From Saccoglossus kowalevskii (Eukaryota; Hemichordata; Enteropneusta; Harrimaniidae): DNA of 11,132 nucleotides. Below, piece after piece: positions 1 through 7,781 of the stretch. Position 1 is the stretch's first letter; each line of letters begins with the position of its first letter. Both the position numbers and the translations under genes were made by a program. The notes below the pieces were generated by a model that was not told the origin of the DNA, made no database searches, and saw only the letters and a program-made list of their open reading frames with translations. The stretch is from assembly GCF_000003605.2 (NCBI RefSeq), contig NW_003142870.1:1-11132 (forward strand), given 5' to 3'.

Positions 1-856
1 TCATCATCTGCTTTTGTAACTAATGCAAGATTTGTTCTGAAATTTAGTGTATTGTGTGCACTCAAGGGTTATTCGTTTTTTGCTGAAAACACCCCTATTT
101 TTTAATGGCAGAGTCGAACTAGGTTCACTCCCACTGGGAAATATGCATTGTCGATTGAATGAGAGCAATTAAACACATTTTCCAGACGGCGAAAGATATG
201 TAACAGCCAATTTTAACAGCCTATCACGTGATTTTACTCAGAATGTCAACATGGAAAGAGGCTATTCCATTTTAGCAGGAATAATTGGGAGTAGATATGT
301 GAAGGATTGTATCAACAGAGATGTTTATACTGAAAAGTAATATCTATTCTTCTTTTGCATCGCTGAGCATTTTTGTTTTAGTATACTGGTTTGAAAATGT
401 TGAATTTGCATGATTTGCGATGTTTTTTTTTTACTGGAACGCCCCTAATGGTTGATCCCGGGTTTGACGGAGAATGTAACAGCGCACCTCGTGATTCGTT
501 TGAATACAGGTGAAGGATTGGCAGATAGGACGTAGTTTAAATTTTTGTTGAAGTTAAGAGTTTCTCCACAGAATTGCGCACTGGCAAGCATGCCGTACAA
601 CTGCGGTACTCCACTGACGGGATGACTTTTGTCGACAGCAGTCGTCGCTGAGCTGCACGCTACAACTTCGCTTCACCTCGTGATGTTACTTCCTATTCGT
701 GGATTGAAAGAATCTTGATTACCCGTTAAAATGTTGGTCATTTGGCGTTGGTAATCTTTATTTTGAACTTGGTAACGCTGCAACGTCGCCAGCAGAAGCC
801 TCCTGGTACTTCGATGTTGATGGTTGTGCCTCCATGGCAATCGTTAATTTTACTGC

Positions 857-868
857 GGGGGGGGGGGG
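857..868. repeat. G12 homopolymer
   Basis: Twelve consecutive G residues in otherwise AT-rich sequence. It is a likely slippage site and its length may be uncertain in the assembly. It lies inside a short open frame that has no coding support. Confidence 0.85.
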
Positions 869-1289
869 TCTTCCGAGAGCCCTTCAGGGTTTATAAAACT
901 CAGTTTCCAGGTGGTCAACATACATCAAATTCTCCGCTCAAAAACAGCTGTTGCCATAGTAGGACATTAACGTGAAGCCAACGTCGGTTTATAAGTAAAA
1001 CCGGGCACCGTAAACGAAGTTCACAAAAAATCATCCAGTCTTCAGAAGTCACTTTATTTTATTGATAGGACGTATTCTGCTGTTAAATTTATTATTCCAA
1101 CCGTTTTGCGATAGTATTTTTCTGAATGGGGGGCAGCATTTACATTCCATTCAAAGTTCAAATTTGCGTTGGGATTACGGTGATACAGTGTAACATTGTC
1201 GGCGCCGGTGATCTCTTACCGGTGTGCAACGTAGCCAAAATAAAAGGCATGATCATTTGCTCTCTACTATTACAAGACTGGTATGAGGT

Positions 1290-1895
1290 AATAAACTTGG
1301 GGCGAAAGTATTCAAAAAACAGTTTTTGGCTGTTGCCATGGTAGCGGTGGACGAGGATTGTTTTTCCAATTAATGACGGTACGACCTGCCTGTTAAGTAT
1401 GAACAAAATCAGCCAAGCCTAACTAAAATCATAGAGTAGTTAAAAGCCGATGCTGCTAAAAACTTTGGGGTCAATTTTCTTAATAATGAAAATAGACAAA
1501 CACTCAAGCCGAACAGAATGAGCTACGTCCGTGCTTTTTAATCATAGAAATGTAGGGTGTGATACATTTGGCGCGAAAATGTTTAAAAAATCAGTGTTTA
1601 ACTGCTGCCGTGGAAACGGTGGACCATTTGTTTTCAGATTGTAAAACCTAACTAGAGTGAAGGTGTGACTTGCCTGCCAAGTTTGAACCAAATCGGCCCA
1701 GCCGAAAAAATCACAGAAGAGATAAAAAGCCATTTCTGGTGAACAGTTACCCCAACTTTGAGGTCAAATTTCTCATTAATGAAAAAAGATATCAAAAATT
1801 CAAAAAGTAACTTTGTGCCAACACTCAAGCTGAGTAGAATGAGCTATGTCTGATGTGTTGTATCTTAAATTTATAGGAGATACATTTGGCCATTT
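1290..1895. repeat. Degenerate tandem repeat, about two and a bit copies
   Basis: Several landmarks recur in the same order at offsets of 270-321 bp. The segment at 1291-1320 matches 1561-1590. The GTTGCCATGG-like block at 1326-1350 matches 1598-1622. CCTGTTAAGTATGAAC at 1389 matches CCTGCCAAGTTTGAAC at 1673. TTAAAAGCC at 1440 matches TAAAAAGCC at 1723. AACTTTGGGGTCAA at 1461 matches AACTTTGAGGTCAA at 1754. CACTCAAGC plus GAATGAGCTA at 1501 matches 1822. GATACATTTGGC at 1561 recurs at 1879, where a third, partial copy stops. The growing offset shows small insertions in the second copy, notably about 30 bp near 1785-1815. A weaker fragment of the central block may lie at 937-965. Divergence is substantial, so this is an old duplication or a tandem array of a repeat unit. 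I cannot assign it to a known transposon family. Confidence 0.7.
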
Positions 1896-2181
1896 GCAAA
1901 ATAGTTTTAGTAAAAATAAGTGACTGTCTAAAAGTACCATTACTGTTGTTTAAATTTTATTTCACTCGGCAAGAATATTCATGTACCCCAAGGGTAATAT
2001 ATCGTACTTTTAAATATTGTTTATTTCTGGTATGTTTTGAAAAACGCTACTACTGAACGGACTACTTCGTTTGCTCTCAGACCTCACTTGCTTATGGGGT
2101 TTGGAAATACTAGTACCGATTATGATTTCAGGAACGAATCAAAATAAACTGCAGTACATATGTAATAATGTGGAATACTTC

Positions 2182-2316
2182 ATTTTCACTGAAAACACTT
2201 TTCCGTTAAAATAAATTCCAATGAAAATGCCATTTCCTTCATACACTATTGAGACTTGACACAGCGTAGTAAAAATTAGATCCACACGTAATGCTTGAAA
2301 ACTTTTCAGTGAAAAT
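2182..2316. repeat. 14-bp inverted repeat pair, 107 bp apart
   Basis: ATTTTCACTGAAAA at 2182-2195 is the exact reverse complement of TTTTCAGTGAAAAT at 2303-2316. Both copies sit next to AT-rich sequence containing AAATAAATT. This could be a relic of a small inverted-repeat element or chance in AT-rich DNA. No target-site duplication was found around it. Confidence 0.45.
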
Positions 2317-2359
2317 AAATTAAGTGAACTTCTAGGAGACTTCATGATAGTTGGAAATG

Positions 2360-2476
2360 AACAAATTATATGACACCCACCCCTACCCCTCCACATACAC
2401 TACACCCCAAAACATCCTTTCACCAGTGTATTCTATTTGACTTCAGGGGAAAATGAAATAAACAAATTATATGACA
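2360..2476. repeat. 16-bp direct repeat flanking an 85-bp segment
   Basis: AACAAATTATATGACA occurs exactly at 2360-2375 and again at 2461-2476, and GAAATGAA-like sequence precedes both copies. The 85 bp between them begin with a C-rich stretch (CCCACCCCTACCCCTCC). This fits a local duplication, or direct repeats flanking an insertion. Confidence 0.6.
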
Positions 2477-3200
2477 ACAAACGTAATTTTAATTTCAGCC
2501 TCTAGTTCAGCACTAACTACCTCGTCTTTATGCCAACTTGACAACTCATTGCCTACACCAGTGACTTCAAAGTCTATCTTTCAATCCCAGGAATTGTACT
2601 TGCTATTAATTGCATGGGAGTGCCAGTCTTTTATTTTCTATGAATGTCAATTTCTTGCGATTATTCGGAACATGCAACTGTAATCACAGACCGCCTAGGT
2701 GCTATAAATACATCCTGATATAAGCACTGGTTAGGCAGATATGAACTATGCATGTGAAGCCAGCTGAGAGTTATATCCAATCCTATAGATTTCTCATAGT
2801 TTGGTAACTATTTGCTGCAAATGCAACAAAATTCAATATGAAAATATTACTCACACAGCATTCTACAGGTTACTTGTCTTGACTTAGAGAATTTGGTGAC
2901 CTGTCGCTAACTCGATACTTTAACAACATGCACATGTATAACTTTATACAATACGTGAGTTATTACAATCCATGTAACTATGCCTTATTTTGCAAACTAA
3001 TACGTAAGTGTGAGGCGGTAATACACAGCATGATTTATAGTATTGTTGTTTCGAAGAAATAATGTACCGCGTAAATATGCTCACATTTTCTATTATTATT
3101 ATTAGTAGTAACAATGCAACACACATTTGCACGAGGCTCATTTGTGCGAGACCAACATGCAATTTCAAATTTCAAACTCTGTGTGTATTTAATTTTTCAG

Positions 3201-3745
3201 AGCTGATGAAAACGGTTTCAGTGTGAACCTGGAATCCAACGCACTAGTTTACAGCAATGGTCAAGTATCACACTGGTCCAAACCGACCCTTCTGAAAAGC
3301 ACATGCAAAATTATCGTCCGATATTTCCCTTTTGATTACCAGCAATGCCGCATGAAGTTTGGCTCGTGGACTTACAACAGTTTTCAAGTAAACTTACAAA
3401 ACGATTCCATTGCACCCGATATGTCGACGTTCATGCCCAACGAACAGTGGGACATAGTTTACGCCGTCACCCGACCTCACGTAGTACGCTACGACTGCTG
3501 CCCGGAGTCATACCCGGATGTGACGTTTGTGATTGGTCTGAAAAGAAAACCTTTGTATTACGTCTACAACGTAGTGTTGCCGTGTGTGCTACTCACTGCT
3601 TTGTCATTGGTTGGTTTCAATATGCCGTTCAACATAGGTGTAGTCAAAGTGTCCCTCGGTGTGATGTTGCTACTGTCGCTGGGAGTGTTTAATCTGCAAG
3701 TGTCGCAAACGATGCCAAAAACCTCTGAAGAAATTTCTCTGCTAG
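3201..3745 (+). CDS. nAChR alpha-like subunit, exon A: Cys-loop to M2 (partial, 5' incomplete)
   Basis: This exon encodes the lower extracellular domain and first two membrane helices of a nicotinic-type Cys-loop receptor subunit, a plasma-membrane ligand-gated ion channel that works as a pentamer. The start is an internal exon boundary: AG acceptor at 3199-3200, first base completing a split codon (phase 2), then codons from 3202 reading ADENGFSVNLESN. Visible landmarks are the Cys-loop, two cysteines 13 residues apart (codons 3304 and 3346) around YFPFDY; the loop B tryptophan in GSWTY (3367); a possible N-glycosylation site NDS (3400); loop C YDCC with the vicinal cysteine pair (3496-3501) and a second tyrosine in ESYPD (3511), the principal-face alpha signature; M1 with the conserved proline in NVVLPCVL; and M2 with leucine at 9'. 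The donor is TAG|GTGAGC at 3745/3746, leaving phase 1. Oddities are V at -1', one extra residue before M2, M at 6', N at 15', Q at 17' and Q at 20'. Family assignment is firm, but the orthologue and ion selectivity are not known. Confidence 0.95.
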
Positions 3746-4238
3746 GTGAGCGAACTTAGTTTAGACTTCTCAAACATTTCCTAACTAATTAAAAATATCA
3801 ATTTTATGCGACGGGAACTGTGGTTAAAATTCAATATAGGAGTGGGCATGTCCAAACATTGGATATAATCATGAAATAGGCTCGGGCAATCAGGTTTAGA
3901 ATACCACTACATAATGCTATGCCGCCATATTGAAAACAAATTTTCTCATCCCCATGGCAACCAATCACGCCTCTGTACAACTATTGCCTCATTACCCAAC
4001 GTATATTGTGTATATATTGTTATGACGACTTATACCATATTTATGTGACCTCAACCTTATATGTGTTGAATTGGGATATGTTATAGGCGTTAGTTAGTTC
4101 ATTCACCGTGAAACCTTTGCACGGATACATTGGATTCAATCCATGTAAGTATTCGAAATGTTGTACACGCGTTGTATGAGACCTATACATGAGCACGACA
4201 TTGCAAATATTGCGGTTCAACAAAGATAACCTATAACA

Positions 4239-4385
4239 ACGACCAATGTCAATAAAGTTCGGTTGACCACTGATATCATGTGTTTAATACCAGTAATTAA
4301 TCGAGAAAATACGACCGATGTCAATAAAGTTTGGTTGATTACTGATATCATGTGTTTTATACTAGTAATTAATCGAGAAAATACG
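4239..4385. repeat. 72-bp tandem duplication in the intron
   Basis: Copy 1 is 4239-4310, copy 2 is 4311-4382, and the first three bases of a third unit (ACG) follow. By eye the copies differ at about six positions (for example ACCAATG versus ACCGATG, GTTCGG versus GTTTGG, GACCAC versus GATTAC), so they are roughly 92% identical. This is a fairly recent local duplication. Each copy contains CTGATATCA and TAATTAATCGA. Confidence 0.93.
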
Positions 4386-4600
4386 TCACAGTATCCGGGA
4401 AAGTTACAATGGGGAAAACGTTCCCATTAGTTTAATATTATGAATTCACTCACTGCCATCCGTTCTAAATATATGTGCATATGAACGTTACATTTCACAT
4501 TCCTCTTTCTTTGGCGTGTGAGGGCGCTCATTACATATTACACCACTGAGAATGGTGTTGAATATACCGTTGCAAGTCAGCCGGGAGTAAGGCACTCCTG

Positions 4601-4619
4601 TGACGTCAACATGACGTAA
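4601..4619 (+). promoter_or_regulatory. CRE palindrome plus CRE-like half site
   Basis: TGACGTCA at 4601-4608 is a perfect cAMP response element palindrome. TGACGTAA follows 11 bp downstream, about one helical turn, at 4612-4619. The pair lies in the intron about 85 bp before exon B. CREB/ATF proteins bind this motif in animals. Function here is inference from the motif and the spacing. Confidence 0.4.
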
Positions 4620-4701
4620 ATGAGTGTAAACTATGTCATTCAAATTAATGTGTTTGGTTCAGCAGGCGTTCACCTTAACCACTTTTACTTCTTCTTCTCA
4701 G

Positions 4702-5618
4702 GTGAATATTTTGCAGCTACAATGGTTCTCATTTCGTTGTCTGTTGCCATGAACGTGGCGGTGTTAAACATCAACGAGTGGGGAAAGAACGGAACTTACG
4801 ACGTCCCGGGCTGGATACGCGTCTTCGTAATGCAGTACATGGCCATGTTCATGTGCGTAAAGCAATGCTACTCCGTCAACACTCTGGCAATCGACGGCGA
4901 CAAAAACAACGAACGCAATGGTAAAGGAAAGAAAGGGGGTGGCAATCTCTCTAGTGGCAACATAGAATCGGGCACAGGTACTTTTGAGAACGGCAGTCCT
5001 TGTCTGAGCCACTCGACAACATTTTACGCCCAACCTGACACAGCGGATAATTCGGTATTACCGATAGACCCCTCATACAGGCGGGGACAGGTGTGGTTGC
5101 CGCGTGATAACGACGGATCTCAAGATAACTATAAAAATAAGAAAAATCTTGTCGTGCACCACGAGGGACTCAGAGGACTGGAGAACAGTTGTCGGAACAC
5201 GCTTAGCGCTCCTATGATCGCACTGACTGAGATCCCTCCGCCTCCATCACCACCACCGCCGCCGAATGCACAGATCAATCCGCAGTTCACGAGCGTCCCA
5301 TGCGCTCCTCCGAAGAGACGACTGTGTGACTGTAAGCAGGAAACGAAGTTGAGCAAATTCACGTATACGTCGCACCCTCCTCCAAGGCTGGAGAGGCATG
5401 TAGAACAAATCGCAGAACTGATAAAACGTCCACAACAGTTTAGTGAACGGCGAAGACAAATAGAATATGATTGGATGGTCGTTGCGACGACGGTCGACAG
5501 ATTCTTACTGGCTTTGTTTCTCATATGTTCTGTCATTTTCACGATTACATTTTTAGCGCAGAGGCCCGGAAATATGGAACCACCAGAGGAGGCTTACGCA
5601 ATTGACTATGAATATTAA
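4702..5618 (+). CDS. nAChR alpha-like subunit, exon B: M3, cytoplasmic loop, M4, C-terminus
   Basis: This is the terminal coding exon, joined in frame to exon A. The first two bases complete a glycine, then codons from 4704 read EYFAATMVLISLSVAMNVAV, which is M3. Next comes the conserved post-M3 segment PGWIRVFVMQYMAMFMCVKQ, equivalent to the MX helix. A long, poorly conserved cytoplasmic loop of about 225 residues follows, with a Gly/Lys/Asn-rich stretch, a polyproline tract PPPPSPPPPP (5235-5264), a CDC motif (5325-5333) and a charged pre-M4 helix (about 5391-5465). M4 starts near the tryptophan at 5472 and includes TTVDRFLLALFL, close to the family's V-D-R-F/L pattern. After M4 there is an acidic, tyrosine-rich tail ending in IDYEY, and TAA at 5616-5618. 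The exon contributes 304 residues. The proline tract suggests a scaffold-binding site (SH3, WW or EVH1), but that is inference. Confidence 0.95.
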
Positions 5619-6670
5619 GGAGAGAACGTTTCCTGCTATGTTTGGTCCCGGCACCACCGTGACGTTGTAACAACAACGGTTCGGTCAAAGCTACATCGAC
5701 AAAGACTGTTACTTTCTATATCGAGCGAGTGGGGTTGTAAGAATTTTGTGAACACATACCTCAAACTTAAATTTAGTGTGTCTTCTGTCTCATGCATGTA
5801 CGGTGTGGGAAACAATACGTCTGTTCGCCGATTGCAACGACAAACAATTTATGATGCTATGTTACCATAGCAACGAAGGTGGAACAACGTGATGGGATTT
5901 CCCCATGTCGACGCTATGATGTCTTCATTCGCACAGTATGTGTCAGTTTAGGGCCATTGGTGAAGTTTTCTTGTAAAAAAAAAACTAGGACGTTTGAAAG
6001 CAGACTCTAGAGGGGGGTCCGCAGACAGAGAGAGAGGGCTCTATCATTTTCATAAGTGGCGCGGATTGTGTGCATGATTATGAAAATCATTATTTCAAAT
6101 TTCACAATATGAAAAGCAATAATACAGAGTACATATTACATTTTCAAGTTTAAGTTTAAGTTTACCTGAAGTCCAATATTCACGGACAACCAATCATCGC
6201 ATTCAGTTTAGTTTCCACAAAAAAATAATAACAATCGAAATGTTGCACAGACGCACAGTACATGGCGGCCATTAATCAGGGAAATGCAGCATCTATAGTT
6301 GCCGTTGGGGTTGCGGTAGGCATACATTGGGTATACTCATGAGAGTAAGGGTAACTCATTCTCCAATTTACTGATACGTTAGGTAAATAGCCGAAGCTAT
6401 GCTTGTATTAAAGCTAAATATTCGTGGCCATGCTATTGCTGTTACCAGCAACATTGACACGCAGATCGTCGCAAACCAACCGATCTGACACATACCGCGC
6501 GTGGAACTATGGGAAAAGTGGTCGGAACTATTTCCACTTTGTGTCAACACAGGTGGCGCTATTCCGTTGGTTTGCGGCGATCTGCGTGTCAATGCAATAT
6601 TGAGAAAAGATAGACCTTTGACCTCCCAATTTACATGCATTTTAATGTTAATAAAATAAGATATTCTGAT
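5619..6670 (+). other. Probable 3' UTR of the nAChR gene
   Basis: No AATAAA occurs between the stop codon at 5618 and 6650, and no coding signal appears on either strand. The stretch contains an X-box-like hairpin (5855-5874), a short GA run near 6024-6040, three AAGTTT units at 6146-6163, and, at its far end, the left part of the inverted-repeat element at 6452-6889. A UTR of about 1.05 kb is inferred from the poly(A) signal position. An earlier non-canonical signal could shorten it. Confidence 0.55.
5855..5874. promoter_or_regulatory. X-box (RFX-type) match overlapping a hairpin
   Basis: GTTACCATAGCAAC at 5861-5874 fits every position of the RFX X-box consensus RYYNYYATRRNRAC. It overlaps a perfect 7-bp stem, TGCTATG (5855-5861) and CATAGCA (5866-5872), with loop TTAC. 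RFX factors use X-boxes at ciliary and immune genes in animals. Location in a probable 3' UTR makes a promoter role uncertain. It could equally act as an RNA hairpin or be fortuitous. Confidence 0.35.
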
Positions 6671-6889
6671 GAGTGTTGTGTGTTATTTTAATTGATCAAC
6701 TCATTAAAGATTAAATCTTGCTAAAAATCGGGGGAGGATGTGTTCAAAACAAGAAAAATACTTTTATATAGTTCCGCGGCAGAAACGCTGAGAAAAATGG
6801 TAGCGGATGGATATTTAGCCTTCAGAGGCTAGTTATGCGTCATAAGACACAGGTCTGTGCTGAATAGCGCCACCTGTGTTGACACAATG
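6452..6889. mobile_element. Candidate non-autonomous foldback/DNA transposon with 9-bp target duplication
   Basis: Two pairs of inverted arms are interleaved. Pair 1 is 6452-6480 against 6566-6594, 28 of 29 bases complementary. Pair 2 is 6539-6564 against 6862-6887, 26 of 26. The outer boundaries 6452 and 6889 begin with CATTG and end with CAATG. They are flanked immediately and exactly by the 9-bp direct repeat TACCAGCAA (6443-6451 and 6890-6898). The element is 438 bp and encodes no protein. A 9-bp target-site duplication is typical of Mutator-like elements and is also reported for a few other families. The superfamily is not proven because the true terminal repeats are only about 5 bp. The receptor gene's likely poly(A) signal lies inside it. 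Confidence 0.6.
6650..6684 (+). terminator. Probable polyadenylation site
   Basis: AATAAA at 6650-6655 is the first canonical hexamer after the stop codon. It is followed 17 bp later by a GU-rich element GTGTTGTGTGTT (6673-6684). Cleavage would fall at about 6665-6675. The hexamer and GU-rich element together make this the best candidate for the gene's 3' end. Confidence 0.55.
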
Positions 6890-7600
6890 TACCAGCAATC
6901 TTCAATTGAACATCCGTTATATAACGCGAGAGGAATGGCGCACAGGGCGTATCATGTTGTTCAGCCGCCATTAATACTTATGTTTAACTGGTGCTAAGTT
7001 CGTGTCCATGGTATCATTTGTGATCTTAATTGTCACATAGACTTTTATTCAATATCCTGTTTTATACTTGAAACCGATATCCAGTATTATTTTCCCGTCT
7101 GGGTGAGATCCAAACGATGATTGCTTTTTGGTTTTGAACGTTTCTACTTACTAATTCAACTATTAGTTAAATGGGTGATGGTGTTTATATACTGAACTGA
7201 TAACTTGAGTTGCTCCCTCTGTTGGTGACTGTGAGGGCGCACTCCATAAAACGCGATAGAAACACCTGAGACATTTAACCACCAAAGTCGCCAGCACTTG
7301 GAAATGTACTTCCTAAGATTTTCTGTGCTTTTATTTTTGAGTTGATGATTATGTGAATTCCAACTCGAATCTTGTCACAAGTTGATTACAGTAATCTTCC
7401 CTTAATCGAGTGTAGTAGAATTAAGCGATAACTGGTAAAAGATCATGTCCATTATTCAGAGTAAATTTAGCTACGACTGTGTATATTTCTTGTTTTATGT
7501 TGGTTAAGCTATAGGCCGTCGCACTTGTTTTCGTTTTGCGCGTATGTGCGTGCGCAGTGACTGGTTTGCGAGAACCCATCGTTCCCACCCGTAGGTAATA

Positions 7601-7624
7601 CAACAGCAGTGTTCGCTGCTGTTG
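7601..7624. repeat. Perfect 9-bp stem hairpin
   Basis: CAACAGCAG (7601-7609) is the exact reverse complement of CTGCTGTTG (7616-7624), with the 6-base loop TGTTCG between them. The stem is compact and relatively GC-rich compared with its surroundings. Its role is unknown. It could be a structured RNA element if transcribed, or a small palindrome of mobile-element origin. Confidence 0.7.
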
Positions 7625-7689
7625 ACATTACATATTACATATATGTGTCCCTGATAATAAAACAACCAATGGGGACCGCTGTTACAGCT

Positions 7690-7781
7690 GATCGCGGGCT
7701 AGTGTTTTTATCAGACATTCACATGCTGGTTGGCAAAATTATAAAGAGATGACGTCACAGTGCGACGGCCACTAGCCGATC
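7690..7781. repeat. Imperfect inverted repeat around a CRE site
   Basis: GATCGCGGGCTAGTG (7690-7704) pairs with CACTAGCCGATC (7770-7781), with a two- to three-base bulge. Just outside and overlapping, CTGATAATAAAAC (about 7650) and GTTTTTATCAG (about 7704-7714) form a second imperfect inverted pair. A perfect CRE palindrome (7750-7757) lies within the span. It may be a relic of a small inverted-repeat element. Confidence 0.35.
7750..7757. promoter_or_regulatory. CRE palindrome
   Basis: This is a perfect TGACGTCA, with TTATAAAG just upstream (7738-7745). It is one of three exact CRE palindromes in the window (also 4601 and 8009). No associated gene is recognised. Confidence 0.3.

Larger units (their letters stand above)
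1..3200 (+). other. Upstream intron/flank of the nAChR gene, no recognisable exon
   Basis: No coding exon could be supported here. The missing 5' exons of the receptor should encode a signal peptide, the loop D region (a W-T-D then R/Q-W pattern) and loop A (a W-K-P-D pattern ending in Y-N). I looked for these on the plus strand and found none. All open frames here are short, without family motifs, and several overlap repeats. The stretch ends in a weak pyrimidine tract and AG (3191-3200), the acceptor for exon A. Because exon A begins with the third base of a codon, at least one coding exon must precede it, so most or all of this stretch is probably intron. It also holds the repeat at 1290-1895, a G12 run, and small direct and inverted repeats listed separately. 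Confidence 0.6.
3746..4701 (+). other. Last intron of the nAChR gene (956 bp, phase 1)
   Basis: The donor is GTGAGC at 3746. The acceptor CTTCTTCTTCTCAG ends at 4701 and has a good pyrimidine tract. A plausible branch point is CCTTAAC at about 4674-4680. Splicing joins the G at 3745 to GT at 4702-4703, making a glycine codon and keeping the reading frame from the M2-M3 linker into M3. The intron contains a 72-bp tandem duplication (4239-4385) and a CRE-like pair (4601-4619). The open frame that continues upstream of 4702 is read-through from the intron and not a separate start. Confidence 0.92.

Noticed and set aside
105-130. AGAGTCGAACTAGG as a reverse-strand tRNA B-box
   Set aside because: It does not fit the full B-box, and no cloverleaf or A-box is visible nearby.
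251-340. Small ORF starting MERGYSILAG as a possible signal-peptide exon
   Set aside because: It is about 30 codons long with no clear signal peptide and ends in a stop. No link to the receptor can be shown.
742-975. 77-residue open frame spanning the G12 run
   Set aside because: The homopolymer gives a Gly-rich patch of doubtful frame, and no motifs are present.
1126-1733. Short open frames on both strands
   Set aside because: They lie in the degenerate tandem repeat and show no protein similarity I recognise.
3345-3692. 115-residue plus-strand open frame overlapping exon A
   Set aside because: It is out of frame with the receptor and has no family features.
4620-4701. Apparent ATG-initiated start of the exon B frame at 4620
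   Set aside because: It is intron read-through. The branch point, pyrimidine tract and AG at 4701 mark the acceptor, and the receptor homology begins at 4702.
4764-5542. Minus-strand open frames opposite exon B (89, 137 and 70 residues)
   Set aside because: These are shadows of the real coding strand. The glycine run is the complement of the polyproline tract.
6452-6889. Autonomous transposon with transposase
   Set aside because: There is no coding frame in or near the element, so at most it is non-autonomous.
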